From assembly GCF_900156075.1 (NCBI RefSeq), contig NZ_FTMM01000023.1, positions 1-53,919 on the forward strand: a stretch of DNA of 53,919 nt. Reading direction: 5' to 3'. Below the pieces are notes generated by a model, which had not been told where the DNA came from, made no database searches, and worked only from the letters and a program-made list of their open reading frames with translations. A program made the position numbers and the translations under genes. Position 1 is the stretch's first letter, and each line of letters starts with the position of its first letter. Below are positions 40,238-49,797 of this stretch, piece by piece. This DNA is from Chryseobacterium sp. RU37D (GTDB taxonomy: Bacteria > Bacteroidota > Bacteroidia > Flavobacteriales > Weeksellaceae).

Positions 40238-40265
40238 TTGTCACATCTCATTTATTTTATATTTG
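40238..40265 (+). promoter_or_regulatory. Strong flavobacterial promoter
   Basis: TTG at 40238-40240, a 17-bp spacer and TATATTTG at 40258-40265 match the consensus. The expected start is near 40272, giving a leader of about 45 nt before the TnpR-like gene. Confidence 0.65.
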
Positions 40266-40316
40266 CAACAGAGATTTATCGTAATTAAAAAGGCAAAAAA
40301 AGTAATTTAAAAACTA

Positions 40317-40913
40317 ATGGTTTACAAAATCCGCGTAATATTAGATGCGAAAGAAGATATTTTCCGAGATATCGAAGTTAAAGGAAAACAGACGCTATGG
40401 AACTTACATTTGGGAATTAAAAGTGCATTCAGCTTGCATGGTGACGAGCTTTCCACTTTTAATCTGCTTGAAGAAGACGGAACGATAGTAAAAAGTGTTC
40501 CGTTGGAAGATATGAGTGACGATGGGGATGGCGAAATTATGTCGGATGTGTACATTGATGAAGCTTTCGAAAATATAGGAGATAAAGCGCAGTTTCAATA
40601 CGGGCTTTTAGATCTTTGGGAGTTTTTCTGCGAGCTTGTGGAGATTATTGAAGAAACAAAAGGAGTGAATTATCCTATCACGGTTTATAGATTCGGAAAC
40701 GTTCCTTTGAAGGCCCCTAGTAAAAACGGAAGTGCCGGAGGATCAAAAAAGAAATCAGCTATGCCGCTGCTTGATGAAGATTTTACTTTTGATGATGACT
40801 TTGGAGGAAGTAATAACTTTGTAGATGAAGATGATGACAGTTTTGATGATGATGAGGAAGATTACAATGATGATGTTTTTGATGAGGATGATGATAATGA
40901 TGATGAAAGATAA
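40317..40913 (+). CDS. pRiA4b ORF-3/IS1096 TnpR-like acidic protein
   Basis: This 198-residue protein opens MVYKIRVILDAKEDIFRDIE and continues TLWNLHLGIKSAFSLHGDEL and FQYGLLDLWEFFCELVEI, the pattern of the plasmid pRiA4b ORF-3-like family (sometimes named IS1096 passenger TnpR). Despite the name no recombinase motif is visible. After about residue 150 the tail is almost all D, E and N (for example DEDDDSFDDDEEDYNDD). The function is unknown. Its codons look native to the region; it does not sit in a mobile element. Confidence 0.82.
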   Translation: MVYKIRVILDAKEDIFRDIEVKGKQTLWNLHLGIKSAFSLHGDELSTFNLLEEDGTIVKSVPLEDMSDDGDGEIMSDVYIDEAFENIGDKAQFQYGLLDLWEFFCELVEIIEETKGVNYPITVYRFGNVPLKAPSKNGSAGGSKKKSAMPLLDEDFTFDDDFGGSNNFVDEDDDSFDDDEEDYNDDVFDEDDDNDDER

Positions 40914-41098
40914 TCGAAACCTGAAAAATATACAACCCTGAATGAAAGCTCAGGTTTTTTGCAAAATTTTTAGCATATTTCAGATACACCTTCAAGATTT
41001 TAAAAATCTTGAAGGTTCAATATACCCAGTAGTATAAAAATTATCCATTCACATTCACTTTTTCAAATACAATCCCTATTTTTGTTAAAACGAAATTA

Positions 41099-42448
41099 AT
41101 GAAGAAATTAATTTTATTAGTAGTAATTGGTCTGGGAATTGTTTCCTGTACTACTCAAAAAATGAAAAAAAATATGACGGATTTACCGAAAGAATGGAAG
41201 CACACCACAAATATTTATGAAGTTAATCTAAGACAATACACACAGGAAGGAACATTCAGGGCATTTGAAAAAGAAATGCCGCGCCTGAAATCAATGGGGG
41301 TAAAGACATTGTGGTTTATGCCAATCACCCCGATTGCTCAACTCAATAAAAAAGGAAGTATGGGAAGCCAGTACGCTGCAGCAGATTATACTTCTATCAA
41401 CCCAGAATTCGGAACTTTGAATGATTTTAAGCATATGGTGAATGAAGCACACAGATTGGGCTTTAAAGTAATTATCGACTGGGTTGCAAACCATACAGGC
41501 TGGGATCATGTATGGACAAAAACACACCCGGAATTTTATCTAAAAGATCTTGACGGAAACTTTCATCGCGCCTCAGGAATGGATGATATCATAGAGCTAG
41601 ATTACAAAAATAAGGAAATGCGCCTTGCCATGATTGATGCAATGAAATATTGGGTAAAAGAAACTAATATTGATGGTTTCCGATGTGATCTTGCGTCCTG
41701 GGTTGAGGTTGATTTTTGGGAACAAGCCCGCCCGGAAGTTGAAAAAATAAAGCCATTATTTTGGATTGGTGAATTTGACGAGCTGGAAAACCCAGATTAT
41801 GGAAAAGTTTTCGATGCAAGTTATTCCTGGAAATGGATGCACAAATCCGAAGATTATTACAAGAAAAATGAACCGATCAGTGAGCTGACAGATCTTTTAA
41901 AAAAATATTCTGCAATAGGAGATAAGTCTATGAGAGCTTGGTTTACCACCAATCATGACGAAAATTCATGGAACGGAACAGAGTACGAAAAATATGGGGT
42001 TATCACAAAGCCAATGGCTGTTTTTTCGGCAACCTGGAATGGCATTCCGTTATTGTATTCAGGGCAGGAACTTCCAAATATGAAGCGCCTTGAGTTTTTT
42101 GAAAAGGATACTATAAAATGGACAAACAATTATCAGGAGGGAGATTTTTATAAAACATTATTAAATTTAAAATCATCAAATCCTGCATTAAGAGGCGGTG
42201 ACCCGAATGTTATAACCTACTTGCTGAACACTACATCCAATGATAAAGTTCTGGCCTATGTAAGAAAAAATGGTAAAAACGAAGTTTTAGTTGTTTTAAA
42301 TATGTCCAAAGAACCTGTGGATTTCACTATCAAAGATGAGCACTTATCGGGAACGTTCACCAATGTTTTTGACAAAATGAAAAGAGATTTTAATAGTAGC
42401 AAAAGCTTTAATTTCAAAGTTTCAGATTTTGCTGTTTTTGAAAAATGA
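41099..42448 (+). CDS. GH13 alpha-amylase-family lipoprotein
   Basis: This 449-residue lipoprotein (lipobox GIVSC, C17) has a glycoside hydrolase 13 barrel. The four conserved regions are seen: KVIIDWVANHTGWDH (I), GFRCDLASWVEVDFW with the nucleophile aspartate (II), FWIGEFDELENPDYG with the acid-base glutamate (III) and WFTTNHDENSWNG with the third aspartate (IV). A small C-terminal beta domain follows (VLAYVRKNGKNEVLVVLNMS). It should act on alpha-glucans in the envelope; the exact substrate is not clear. It is monocistronic with a strong downstream hairpin. Confidence 0.92.
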   Translation: MKKLILLVVIGLGIVSCTTQKMKKNMTDLPKEWKHTTNIYEVNLRQYTQEGTFRAFEKEMPRLKSMGVKTLWFMPITPIAQLNKKGSMGSQYAAADYTSINPEFGTLNDFKHMVNEAHRLGFKVIIDWVANHTGWDHVWTKTHPEFYLKDLDGNFHRASGMDDIIELDYKNKEMRLAMIDAMKYWVKETNIDGFRCDLASWVEVDFWEQARPEVEKIKPLFWIGEFDELENPDYGKVFDASYSWKWMHKSEDYYKKNEPISELTDLLKKYSAIGDKSMRAWFTTNHDENSWNGTEYEKYGVITKPMAVFSATWNGIPLLYSGQELPNMKRLEFFEKDTIKWTNNYQEGDFYKTLLNLKSSNPALRGGDPNVITYLLNTTSNDKVLAYVRKNGKNEVLVVLNMSKEPVDFTIKDEHLSGTFTNVFDKMKRDFNSSKSFNFKVSDFAVFEK

Positions 42449-42482
42449 AATACCAGATCATTAAAGTTTTGGTTAAAACAAT

Positions 42483-42517
42483 AAAAAAAGCAGACTTAAT
42501 ACAGTCTGCTTTTTTTA
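42483..42517. terminator. Bidirectional terminator between convergent genes
   Basis: A GCAGACT/AGTCTGC hairpin is flanked by seven A residues on the left and seven T residues on the right, between the amylase gene and the leftward surface-protein gene. Confidence 0.85.
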
Positions 42518-42522
42518 TTGTT

Positions 42523-43455
42523 TTAAAATGCTTGTAATTTTACATTGTCAATTACCCACAGTTCTGTGGAAGCATTATTTCTCACTCCAATCCTCAATTT
42601 AAGCTGGCTGGAATTAGGAATTCCTGTTACAGACAATTTTGTAATTGCCTGAGCCCCGGTTAATGTTATTCCCGACCCTGTATTTGTATTCGAAGAAGTT
42701 ACTGTGATTCCGGACGCTGCATAGCTGTTTGTTCCTGTTCCGGAACCTGTGAAAGCCCATCTTACATTAGTCGCTGTGGAAGAGTTTCCTCCTGTAAGGG
42801 TAAGTTTTGTATTGTAATTGGTGCCTCCATCCGTACTTACATCGATGCTTACAATATCCGTATTTTCCATGCCATTTCCGGTGCTTCCTATTGAAAATGC
42901 TGCTACATCAAAACTAAATGTAATGTTATTGGTATACGGAGACGCATCAATGGTATTGAATTCTACATAAGATGTTGTAGCAGAACTGTTTGCATTTGAA
43001 TATCCAAAGCCTCTTGCTCCTTCGGAAAATAAAGCTACAGAGGCTGGTGCATCTGAGTTTGTTGTAGATCCTGAAGTGAAATTAAAGCTTGATGGTGCGA
43101 ATCCTGCGGTTGTATAATTCACAGAATCACTCGTCTCAAATCTTTGTGAAAAGATAACACCTGTTTGTAGGTTTCCTCCGTTTCCTGAGCTTTCAAAGCC
43201 AAGATCTACCCATTTTGTACCGTTCCATCCCAAGAATTTTTTTTGCTCTTTGTCATAAACAATCAGGCCTTCGCTTGCTGTACCGGATAAGCTATTAACT
43301 GCGGCAGTAGTAAGTCTGGGAACCAAAAACCCTTTAGAATCTGAAGAAATTTCCAATGCTGATGAAACATGGGGATTTTCAACATTTATCCCTACCTGTG
43401 AAAAGATTGCCGTTGATGCTGAGATCAATGAAATAATAAATAGTTTTTTTGTCAT
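42523..43455 (-). CDS. Secreted surface protein with VGIN/LEI/LPR head module
   Basis: This 310-residue protein has a signal peptide (about 1-19, ending AIFSQ). The mature start QVGINVENPHVSSALEISSD, followed by KGFLVPRL, resembles the head of the protein at 10683. EGLIVYDKEQKKFLGWNGTKWVD follows, a segment common in flavobacterial surface proteins. The C-terminal two thirds form a beta-sandwich-like, T/S/N-rich region ending ELWVIDNVKLQAF. Its role is unknown. It is unlinked to any enzyme here. Confidence 0.7.
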   Translation of the reverse strand: MTKKLFIISLISASTAIFSQVGINVENPHVSSALEISSDSKGFLVPRLTTAAVNSLSGTASEGLIVYDKEQKKFLGWNGTKWVDLGFESSGNGGNLQTGVIFSQRFETSDSVNYTTAGFAPSSFNFTSGSTTNSDAPASVALFSEGARGFGYSNANSSATTSYVEFNTIDASPYTNNITFSFDVAAFSIGSTGNGMENTDIVSIDVSTDGGTNYNTKLTLTGGNSSTATNVRWAFTGSGTGTNSYAASGITVTSSNTNTGSGITLTGAQAITKLSVTGIPNSSQLKLRIGVRNNASTELWVIDNVKLQAF

Positions 43456-43678
43456 TACTTTTTTTAAAATTTATGCCAAATATAAGAATTGTCTTTATTA
43501 TGGGATTTCGACATTAATAATTATTATTTAAATTAAATAATAGTATGCTTATTTTAGTGTTAAAATATTAAATTATGATTGAAGATTATATGTTTTAATT
43601 GAAAATATTGTTAAACTTATTTTTTTTATCTAATAATTAATCCGTTATATTGATGCTTTTAATTGATGCAAAAAATGA

Positions 43679-43686
43679 TACATTTG
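43679..43686 (+). promoter_or_regulatory. -7 box of the Gre-like gene
   Basis: TACATTTG at 43679-43686 is a perfect TAnnTTTG. A start near 43692 would make ATG 43716 the better start codon than ATG 43701, which would leave only about 8 nt of leader. Confidence 0.45.
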
Positions 43687-43715
43687 AGATCTTTTGCTAA
43701 ATGAAACTTGCAGTT

Positions 43716-44156
43716 ATGAATAAATCAAGCATATTAGAAATCGTAAAGACCAAGATCATCGAAAAAATTCAGAATTTTGAAGCTCTGATTGCTGATACGA
43801 GAGCTTCAAATAATGATACGAAAAGTTCGATGGGTGACAAATATGAAACGGGAAGAGAAATGCTGCAGCAGGAGATCAATAATCTTCAAAGACAGTTGAA
43901 TGAAGCTTTAAGCCAGCAGGCAATAATTCAAAAAATAACTGCCGAAAGCTCATCGAGAGTACAGAACGGAGCTTTGGTAAAGACGGATAAAGGCTTGTTC
44001 TATATTGCCGTATCTGTAGGAGAATTTATTTTTGATAATCAGAAAATAATGACCATTTCTGCAAAATCACCTTTAGTAAAAGCTATGGCAGGACTTATGA
44101 AAGGTCAGTCTTTCTCTATCAACAATATCAATCAGAAAATTAAAGAAATATGGTAA
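43716..44156 (+). CDS. Gre-factor-like protein
   Basis: This 146-residue protein (from ATG 43716) has an N-terminal helical hairpin (KTKIIEKIQNFEALIADTRA, ETGREMLQQEINNLQRQLNE) and a C-terminal beta domain (ALVKTDKGLFYIAVSVGEF, MTISAKSPLVKAMAGLMKGQ). The overall plan matches GreA/GreB transcript-cleavage factors, where a coiled coil enters the RNA polymerase secondary channel. KSSMGDKYETGREM resembles the tip motif of GreA. In databases such flavobacterial proteins are sometimes called 3-oxoacyl-ACP synthase, which the sequence does not support. The function is inferred. Confidence 0.7.
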   Translation: MNKSSILEIVKTKIIEKIQNFEALIADTRASNNDTKSSMGDKYETGREMLQQEINNLQRQLNEALSQQAIIQKITAESSSRVQNGALVKTDKGLFYIAVSVGEFIFDNQKIMTISAKSPLVKAMAGLMKGQSFSINNINQKIKEIW

Positions 44157-44275
44157 TAATGTAACTATTATAAGGAAAGAAAATAAATATAGAAAACGTC
44201 CATGAGATGGATAAATTTTTTATCACATTTTTTAAATTAGATTCTTTAAATTTGAACCCATAAAACTACTTTAAA

Positions 44276-45070
44276 ATGCAAAATTACCTGGAACTTTTAC
44301 AACATATCCTGGACAATGGAACTGATAAAACCGACAGAACTGGAACCGGAACGAGAAGCGTTTTCGGATATCAGCTGAGATATGATCTGTCGAAAGGTTT
44401 CCCTTTGGTAACAACAAAAAAAGTGCATTTAAAATCAATTATTTATGAATTACTTTGGTTTTTAAAAGGTGATACCAATATTAAATATCTGAAAGACAAC
44501 GGCGTTTCCATCTGGGATGAGTGGGCGGATAAAAATGGTGATCTCGGTCCTGTTTACGGAGCACAGTGGAGAAGCTGGAGTGGCGCGGACGGTAAAATAG
44601 TTGATCAAATTACGGAAGTAATTGACCAGATCAAAAAAAATCCCGACTCCAGAAGACTTATCGTTTCTGCATGGAATGTAGCAGAAATCCCGGATATGGC
44701 TTTGGCTCCCTGTCATGCATTGTTTCAGTTCTATGTGGCAGATGGGAAGCTTTCATTACAGCTTTATCAGAGAAGTGCAGATGTGTTTTTGGGAGTTCCC
44801 TTCAATATCGCGAGCTATGCTCTGTTATTGATGATGGTTGCTCAGGTTTGTGATCTTGAAGTGGGAGATTATGTTCACAGCTTTGGGGATGTTCATATCT
44901 ATAATAATCATTTTGAGCAGGTTCAGAAGCAACTTTCGAGAGATCCAAGACCGCTTCCTACAATGAAATTAAATCCTGAGATCAAAAATATTTTTGATTT
45001 TAATTTTGAAGATTTTGCACTGGAGAATTATGATCCGCATCCGGGAATTAAAGCGCCTGTTGCAATTTAA
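44276..45070 (+). CDS. thyA: Thymidylate synthase
   Basis: This 264-residue enzyme makes dTMP from dUMP with methylenetetrahydrofolate. The phosphate-binding arginine loop is [19 protein letters not shown]. The catalytic cysteine is in [15 protein letters not shown]. Other signatures are [20 protein letters not shown] and [14 protein letters not shown]. The length is that of E. coli ThyA, and it has no insertions. No dihydrofolate reductase gene follows; instead there is a 22-bp inverted repeat. Confidence 0.97.
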   Translation: MQNYLELLQHILDNGTDKTDRTGTGTRSVFGYQLRYDLSKGFPLVTTKKVHLKSIIYELLWFLKGDTNIKYLKDNGVSIWDEWADKNGDLGPVYGAQWRSWSGADGKIVDQITEVIDQIKKNPDSRRLIVSAWNVAEIPDMALAPCHALFQFYVADGKLSLQLYQRSADVFLGVPFNIASYALLLMMVAQVCDLEVGDYVHSFGDVHIYNNHFEQVQKQLSRDPRPLPTMKLNPEIKNIFDFNFEDFALENYDPHPGIKAPVAI

Positions 45071-45097
45071 AATTTAATGAGAAAGTTGTTTATTCAG

Positions 45098-45167
45098 TTT
45101 GTCATTCCGGTAGGAATCTAAGCTAAGGTTTAAATTATTTTGCCGAGATTCCTACCGGAATGACAAA
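45098..45167. repeat. 22-bp perfect inverted repeat after thyA
   Basis: The arms 45098-45119 and 45146-45167 are exact complements, with a core of GTCATTCCGGTAGGAATC, separated by 26 bp. A degenerate partial relative (GATTCTTTTAGAATGACA) lies near 33119-33136. It may serve as a terminator but resembles a dispersed palindromic repeat. Confidence 0.75.
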
Positions 45168-45288
45168 ATTGGAGATTATTTTTTGATAATTAGACTTAAA
45201 TATAAAGGATAATTGAAGCCTAAAAACTTCGCTTTTTTTGTAACATTCATAGAATTTTTTCAACCTATTGGCTAAATCTTAGTAAAAT

Positions 45289-46608
45289 ATGTTCAAAAAG
45301 TTACTTTTCCTTTCTGTAATCAACATTTCAAGCGTTGCTTTTTCTCAGAATAATATAAGGGAAAAACTTGGAAATTATCTGGATTCCCTGTTTGTATATC
45401 ATAAAGTGATGGGCAGCTTTGCCTTCGCGGATAAAAACCAGTCAACCTTCCTGAAAGTTGTAGGATTTTCTGATGTTGAAAAACAACAGAAAGCCAATAT
45501 GAATACACAATATCGCATTGGCTCAATCAGTAAGATTTTTACAGCCGTTTTGGTGATGAAAGCTATGGAAGAAAAAAAGCTTTCACTGCAGACAAAATTA
45601 TCAGACTTTTACCCTGAAATTCCTAATGCCAGTAAAATTACCCTCGAAAATTTATTGCAGCATAGGACAGGAATTCACAACCTTACCAATGAGCCGGAAT
45701 ATTGGCAATACAATACAAAACCTCAGACGCAGAACGATTTAATCAATATCATAAAAAAATATAAAAGCGATTTTGATCCGGGAATAAAGTTTGAATACAG
45801 CAATTCAAATTATATCCTGCTAGGTTTTATTCTTGAAAAAGTGTATAAAAAATCCTATACAGAATTAATCAAAAACAAAATTGCAAAGCCTTTGAAGTTA
45901 ACATTAACAGAAGTCGGAGGAAAAATAGATACATCGAAAAACCAGGCAAAATCTTACCAGTTTGTGGGTGGCAAATATGAAGCTTCATCGGAAACTGATA
46001 TAAGTATTCCGGGCGGAGCGGGAAGTATTGTTTCAACGCCTACAGAGCTTTTGAAATTCATTATTGGCCTCGAAAACGGTAAGCTGATCACTAAGGAAAG
46101 CCTGAAAGAAATGAAAAATTTTAAAGACAATTACGGTTTCGGATTATTGAAGGTTCCTTTTGATAACAGTTGGGGCTTTGGTCATACCGGCGGTATTGAT
46201 AAATTCAGCTCGGTCCTGTTTTATTTTCCGGACCTGAAAGTAGCGGCAGCATTCACCACAAACCAGTCGGATATGGATACGAACGAGATCTCCATCAAAA
46301 TGCTGGAAACTGCTACAGGAAAAGATTTTGAAATGCCAGGTTTTAAAACATTGGAAATTCCTGAAAACGAGCTTCAGAAATATGTGGGAACGTATTCATC
46401 CCCGGATATTCCCTTAAAAATTAATATCTTTATCAAGGATAAAAAACTGATGGCACAGGCCGCGGGTCAAAGTGATTTTCCTTTGGAAGCTACTTCACAA
46501 ACAACCTTTAAATTTGATCCGGCCAAAATTGTCATCGAATTTTTCACTGCAAAAAACCAGTTCATAATCATTCAGGGAGGAACAAAAAATACTTTCACAA
46601 AAGAATAA
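45289..46608 (+). CDS. Beta-lactamase-family serine hydrolase (class C/PBP-like)
   Basis: This 439-residue exported protein has a signal peptide (about 1-19). It carries the serine-lysine motif SISK in YRIGSISKIFTAVLV, the Y-x-N motif in FEYSNSNYILLGF, and HTGG in WGFGHTGGIDKFSS in place of KTG. A C-terminal lipocalin-like domain follows (about 350-439, LQKYVGTYSSPDIPLKIN). Members are peptidases, esterases or lactamases; the substrate is unknown. The stop is one base before the 72-residue gene at 46610, so these are translationally coupled. Confidence 0.85.
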   Translation: MFKKLLFLSVINISSVAFSQNNIREKLGNYLDSLFVYHKVMGSFAFADKNQSTFLKVVGFSDVEKQQKANMNTQYRIGSISKIFTAVLVMKAMEEKKLSLQTKLSDFYPEIPNASKITLENLLQHRTGIHNLTNEPEYWQYNTKPQTQNDLINIIKKYKSDFDPGIKFEYSNSNYILLGFILEKVYKKSYTELIKNKIAKPLKLTLTEVGGKIDTSKNQAKSYQFVGGKYEASSETDISIPGGAGSIVSTPTELLKFIIGLENGKLITKESLKEMKNFKDNYGFGLLKVPFDNSWGFGHTGGIDKFSSVLFYFPDLKVAAAFTTNQSDMDTNEISIKMLETATGKDFEMPGFKTLEIPENELQKYVGTYSSPDIPLKINIFIKDKKLMAQAAGQSDFPLEATSQTTFKFDPAKIVIEFFTAKNQFIIIQGGTKNTFTKE

Positions 46609-46609
46609 A

Positions 46610-46828
46610 ATGAAATACTTAAAAATAAATGCCGATCATACAGCCGATCTGGAAGCATTAAAAAATGCAATCCTTCAGATGAAAGGTGTTGATTCCGTAG
46701 AAATCATAGACGAAAAAAATCCTGAAAGTGAACTTAAAAAAGCTTTTGCAAAAACAAAAGAACAATTCAAAAAAGGGGATTACGAAACATTAGTTAATGA
46801 TATTTTTGACATTTTAACAAAAAAATAA
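46610..46828 (+). CDS. Small ferredoxin-like-fold protein, unknown function
   Basis: This 72-residue protein opens with KYLKINADHTADLEALKNAI and continues KGVDSVEIIDEK, the beta-alpha-beta pattern of heavy-metal-associated or ACT-like small folds. It lacks a CxxC metal site. The C-terminal half is a charged helix (ELKKAFAKTKEQFKKGDYET). I do not recognise a named family. It lies one base after the serine hydrolase stop and 12 bp before the M1 peptidase start, in a three-gene run. Confidence 0.6.
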   Translation: MKYLKINADHTADLEALKNAILQMKGVDSVEIIDEKNPESELKKAFAKTKEQFKKGDYETLVNDIFDILTKK

Positions 46829-46840
46829 TTCTAAATAATA

Positions 46841-49354
46841 ATGAAAAAAGCCATTTTATCAATTGCTTTATTGGGTGGGACTTTCTTCTCCACAAATGTA
46901 GCAGCACAAACCGAAACTTCAGGCAGGGAAAAAGTATACAGAGCCACTCATACTAAAGTAACGGAACTTAAACATACCAAATTAAAAGTAAATTTTGATT
47001 ATCAGAAAGAACAGATGAACGGTGAAGAATGGCTTACCGCCGCTCCGTTTTTCTACCCTTCAAACGAGCTGACACTGGATGCAAAAGGTATGCTGATCCA
47101 TGAAGTAGCTTTGGATAATAATGGCAAAAAAACATCCTTAAAATATGACTATAAGGATGATATATTAAAAATAACCCTCGACAAGACCTATCAGAAAAAT
47201 CAGGATTATACGGTTTACATCAAATATACCTCTCGCCCGAATGAAGTGAAGCAGCAGGGAAGCGCAGCAATTAACGATGCGAAAGGGTTGTATTTCATCA
47301 ATGCTCAGGGAACAGATACTGATAAGCCAACACAAATCTGGACACAGGGCGAAACGGAATCTTCTTCAGCATGGTTCCCAACCATTGATAAGCCGAACCA
47401 AAAAACAACACAGGAAATCTACATGACGGTTCCTGATAAGTATGTAACGCTTTCAAACGGTATTTTAAAAGATTCCCAAAAAGAAGCTAACGGATTGAGA
47501 ACAGATCACTGGGTGATGGATAAGAGGCATTCTACTTACCTTTTCTTCATGGGAGTTGGGGAATATGCCATAGTAAAAGACAAATGGAAAAATATTCCGG
47601 TAGATTATTATATCGAAAAAGAATATGAACCTTACGCAAAACAGATCTACGGTAATACTCCTGAGATGATTGAGTTTTTCTCTAAAAAAATGGGTTATGA
47701 TTATCCTTGGGCAAAATATGCGCAGATCTCCGGTAGAGACTATGTAAGCGGCGCTATGGAAAACACTACGGCAACCCTTCACGGTAGTGATATTCTTCAA
47801 AAGCCAGGACAATTAATCGATGAGAATACCTCGGAAGACACCATTGCCCACGAATTATTTCATCATTGGTTTGGAGACCTTGTTACTGCAGAAAGCTGGA
47901 GCAACCTTACGGTAAACGAATCTTTCGCAAACTACTCAGAATATCTTTGGAACGAGTATAAATACGGAAAGGATCAGGCAGATTACCATCAGATGAAAGA
48001 TGTGAATAATTATATTCACAATCCTGGCGATTTTAAAAAAGATTTGGTAAGATTCGATTATGATTCCCGTGAAGATGTTTTTGATCTGGTAACGTATCAG
48101 AAAGGGGGAGGTATCCTTCATATGCTGAGAAATTTTCTGGGTGATGATGCCTTCTTTGCAGGAATGAATGATTATTTAAAAACAAATGAATACCAGAATG
48201 CAGAAGCGCATCAACTCAGATTATCCTTCGAAAAAGTTTCAGGAAAAGACCTGAATTGGTTCTTTAATCAATGGTATTTCGGAAGCGGAAATCCGAAAAT
48301 TAATTATTCTTACACTTTTGAACCGATTAAAAAGCAAATTGCTGTTACTATCGAACAGACCCAGGATCAACCGTTCCAGTTTCCTTTAGCAATAGATGTA
48401 TATGACAATGGTAAGCCGAAAAGATATAATGTCTGGGTAGATGCTAAAGCAAAAAATACATTCAATTTTGATGTTTCTAAAAATGCTGATTTGGTGAACA
48501 TTAATGCAGACGGTGTACTATTAGCGGATATTACGGATACGAAAACTCCTGAACAATATTTAATGCAGTTCATGGGTTCTAAAGAATTCAAGAGTAAATA
48601 CAATGCTTTGAATGGAATTCAGAATCAGGTAGGTAAAAATATGGCAGCAACAAAATTGCTTACAGCAGCGATTAAAGATCCTTTCTTCAGAACAAGAATT
48701 AAGGCTTTACAATTAATGGATCTGTCTAATGCAGAGCAATTGAAAGCTCTTGGCTCAGATGTTGAAAAATTAGCGGTAAACGATCCGAAAACATTGGTTC
48801 AGGCAGCAGCAATTTATGCTTTGGCGAAAACAAAAGATAAAAAATACCTTCCGATTTTTGAAAAAGGAATGAATGCTGTTTCCAATTCGGTGAAAGGAAA
48901 TTCTGTAGGTGCCATTATCGAAATTGATCCTTCAAAAGCTAATACTCTGGCTGATAAAATTGATCTGGAAGGTGCTCCGGACAATTTACTGGATAAATTA
49001 TTACCGATCATCGTTAAAAATAAAGTGACTTCCCAAATGTCAAATATTGCACCGGCTGCGGCATTTTATCCATTCATTAAATTCCAGAATCCAGAATTAG
49101 GAAAGGCTGCAGAAGAGGGATATAACTGGATTATGACTTCCGATAACCTTAAAGCTACAGAAAGCATTACAAAAATGCTTGGTCGTGCCAAAGGACAGAT
49201 AGGTGAAAATCCACAGGCAAAAATGATGATAGCTCAGATGTTGAAAGATGGTTTAAACAAAAAAATGGAATTATTGAAACAAAATCCTCAAAGTGCTGCC
49301 AGTATTAACAAACAGATTGATGTTATCAATAAAGCGATCGAAGATTTTAAGTAA
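46841..49354 (+). CDS. M1-family aminopeptidase
   Basis: This 837-residue exported zinc aminopeptidase has a signal peptide (about 1-22). The substrate-recognition GAMEN motif is present (SGAMENTTATLH), and zinc ligands are in AHELFHHWFGDL (H337, H341) plus E360 in NLTVNESFANY, the exact HExxH-18-E spacing. A long HEAT-like helical C-terminal domain follows from about 560. It trims N-terminal residues from peptides in the periplasm. It follows the small ferredoxin-like gene by 12 bp, and a hairpin terminator lies downstream. Confidence 0.94.
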   Translation: MKKAILSIALLGGTFFSTNVAAQTETSGREKVYRATHTKVTELKHTKLKVNFDYQKEQMNGEEWLTAAPFFYPSNELTLDAKGMLIHEVALDNNGKKTSLKYDYKDDILKITLDKTYQKNQDYTVYIKYTSRPNEVKQQGSAAINDAKGLYFINAQGTDTDKPTQIWTQGETESSSAWFPTIDKPNQKTTQEIYMTVPDKYVTLSNGILKDSQKEANGLRTDHWVMDKRHSTYLFFMGVGEYAIVKDKWKNIPVDYYIEKEYEPYAKQIYGNTPEMIEFFSKKMGYDYPWAKYAQISGRDYVSGAMENTTATLHGSDILQKPGQLIDENTSEDTIAHELFHHWFGDLVTAESWSNLTVNESFANYSEYLWNEYKYGKDQADYHQMKDVNNYIHNPGDFKKDLVRFDYDSREDVFDLVTYQKGGGILHMLRNFLGDDAFFAGMNDYLKTNEYQNAEAHQLRLSFEKVSGKDLNWFFNQWYFGSGNPKINYSYTFEPIKKQIAVTIEQTQDQPFQFPLAIDVYDNGKPKRYNVWVDAKAKNTFNFDVSKNADLVNINADGVLLADITDTKTPEQYLMQFMGSKEFKSKYNALNGIQNQVGKNMAATKLLTAAIKDPFFRTRIKALQLMDLSNAEQLKALGSDVEKLAVNDPKTLVQAAAIYALAKTKDKKYLPIFEKGMNAVSNSVKGNSVGAIIEIDPSKANTLADKIDLEGAPDNLLDKLLPIIVKNKVTSQMSNIAPAAAFYPFIKFQNPELGKAAEEGYNWIMTSDNLKATESITKMLGRAKGQIGENPQAKMMIAQMLKDGLNKKMELLKQNPQSAASINKQIDVINKAIEDFK

Positions 49355-49385
49355 TTTTAATTAAATTAAATTATTGAAAAATATT

Positions 49386-49415
49386 ATAGCCGTTATTTTA
49401 TACGGCTATTTTATA
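49386..49415 (+). terminator. Terminator of the M1 peptidase transcript
   Basis: ATAGCCGT pairs with ACGGCTAT (49386-49393 with 49402-49409) and is followed by a T-rich stretch. Confidence 0.7.
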
Positions 49416-49797
49416 TTTTTATTTAAATATATTGTTAAAATATTGATATTTAATTTTGAAAGTTTGATTTTTTTTGAAAATTTAGCATAATTGAATTTAT
49501 TGAAATGAAACAACCCTATTTTTCTAAAAACTTAAGAAATCGGTATCTTTTACATACAATATGATGTTATTTATTCTTCTAATCGTCCATTAAGTATTAA
49601 CCAAATTCAGTAAAAGTATTTTGAATTATTAAGTGGGGAAATGGTTAATGAAATTAATACTTATGATACAAACGGAAGGAAAATTTAAACTGAGAAAATA
49701 AATTTTTCAGTGAGTTGTTTTATTATAGAAAAAATTTAGATAAAATCATATATGATTAAACGTCTACATTTTTTAAATTCGTATTAAAATTATTATT
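49416..49797. other. AT-rich gap with no gene recognised
   Basis: This is 382 bp with only very short frames (for example ATG 49505, 19 codons, and ATG 49642, 15 codons). No promoter of the TTG/TAnnTTTG type stands out. It is the upstream region of the HMG-CoA synthase gene. Confidence 0.5.

Noticed and set aside
40317..40913. Site-specific recombinase from the TnpR name
   Set aside because: The protein has no serine-recombinase catalytic motif, and the name is inherited from a passenger gene.
40783..40995. Minus-strand histidine-rich frame over the TnpR-like gene
   Set aside because: It results from reading the GATGAT acidic-tail codons in reverse; it is not a gene.
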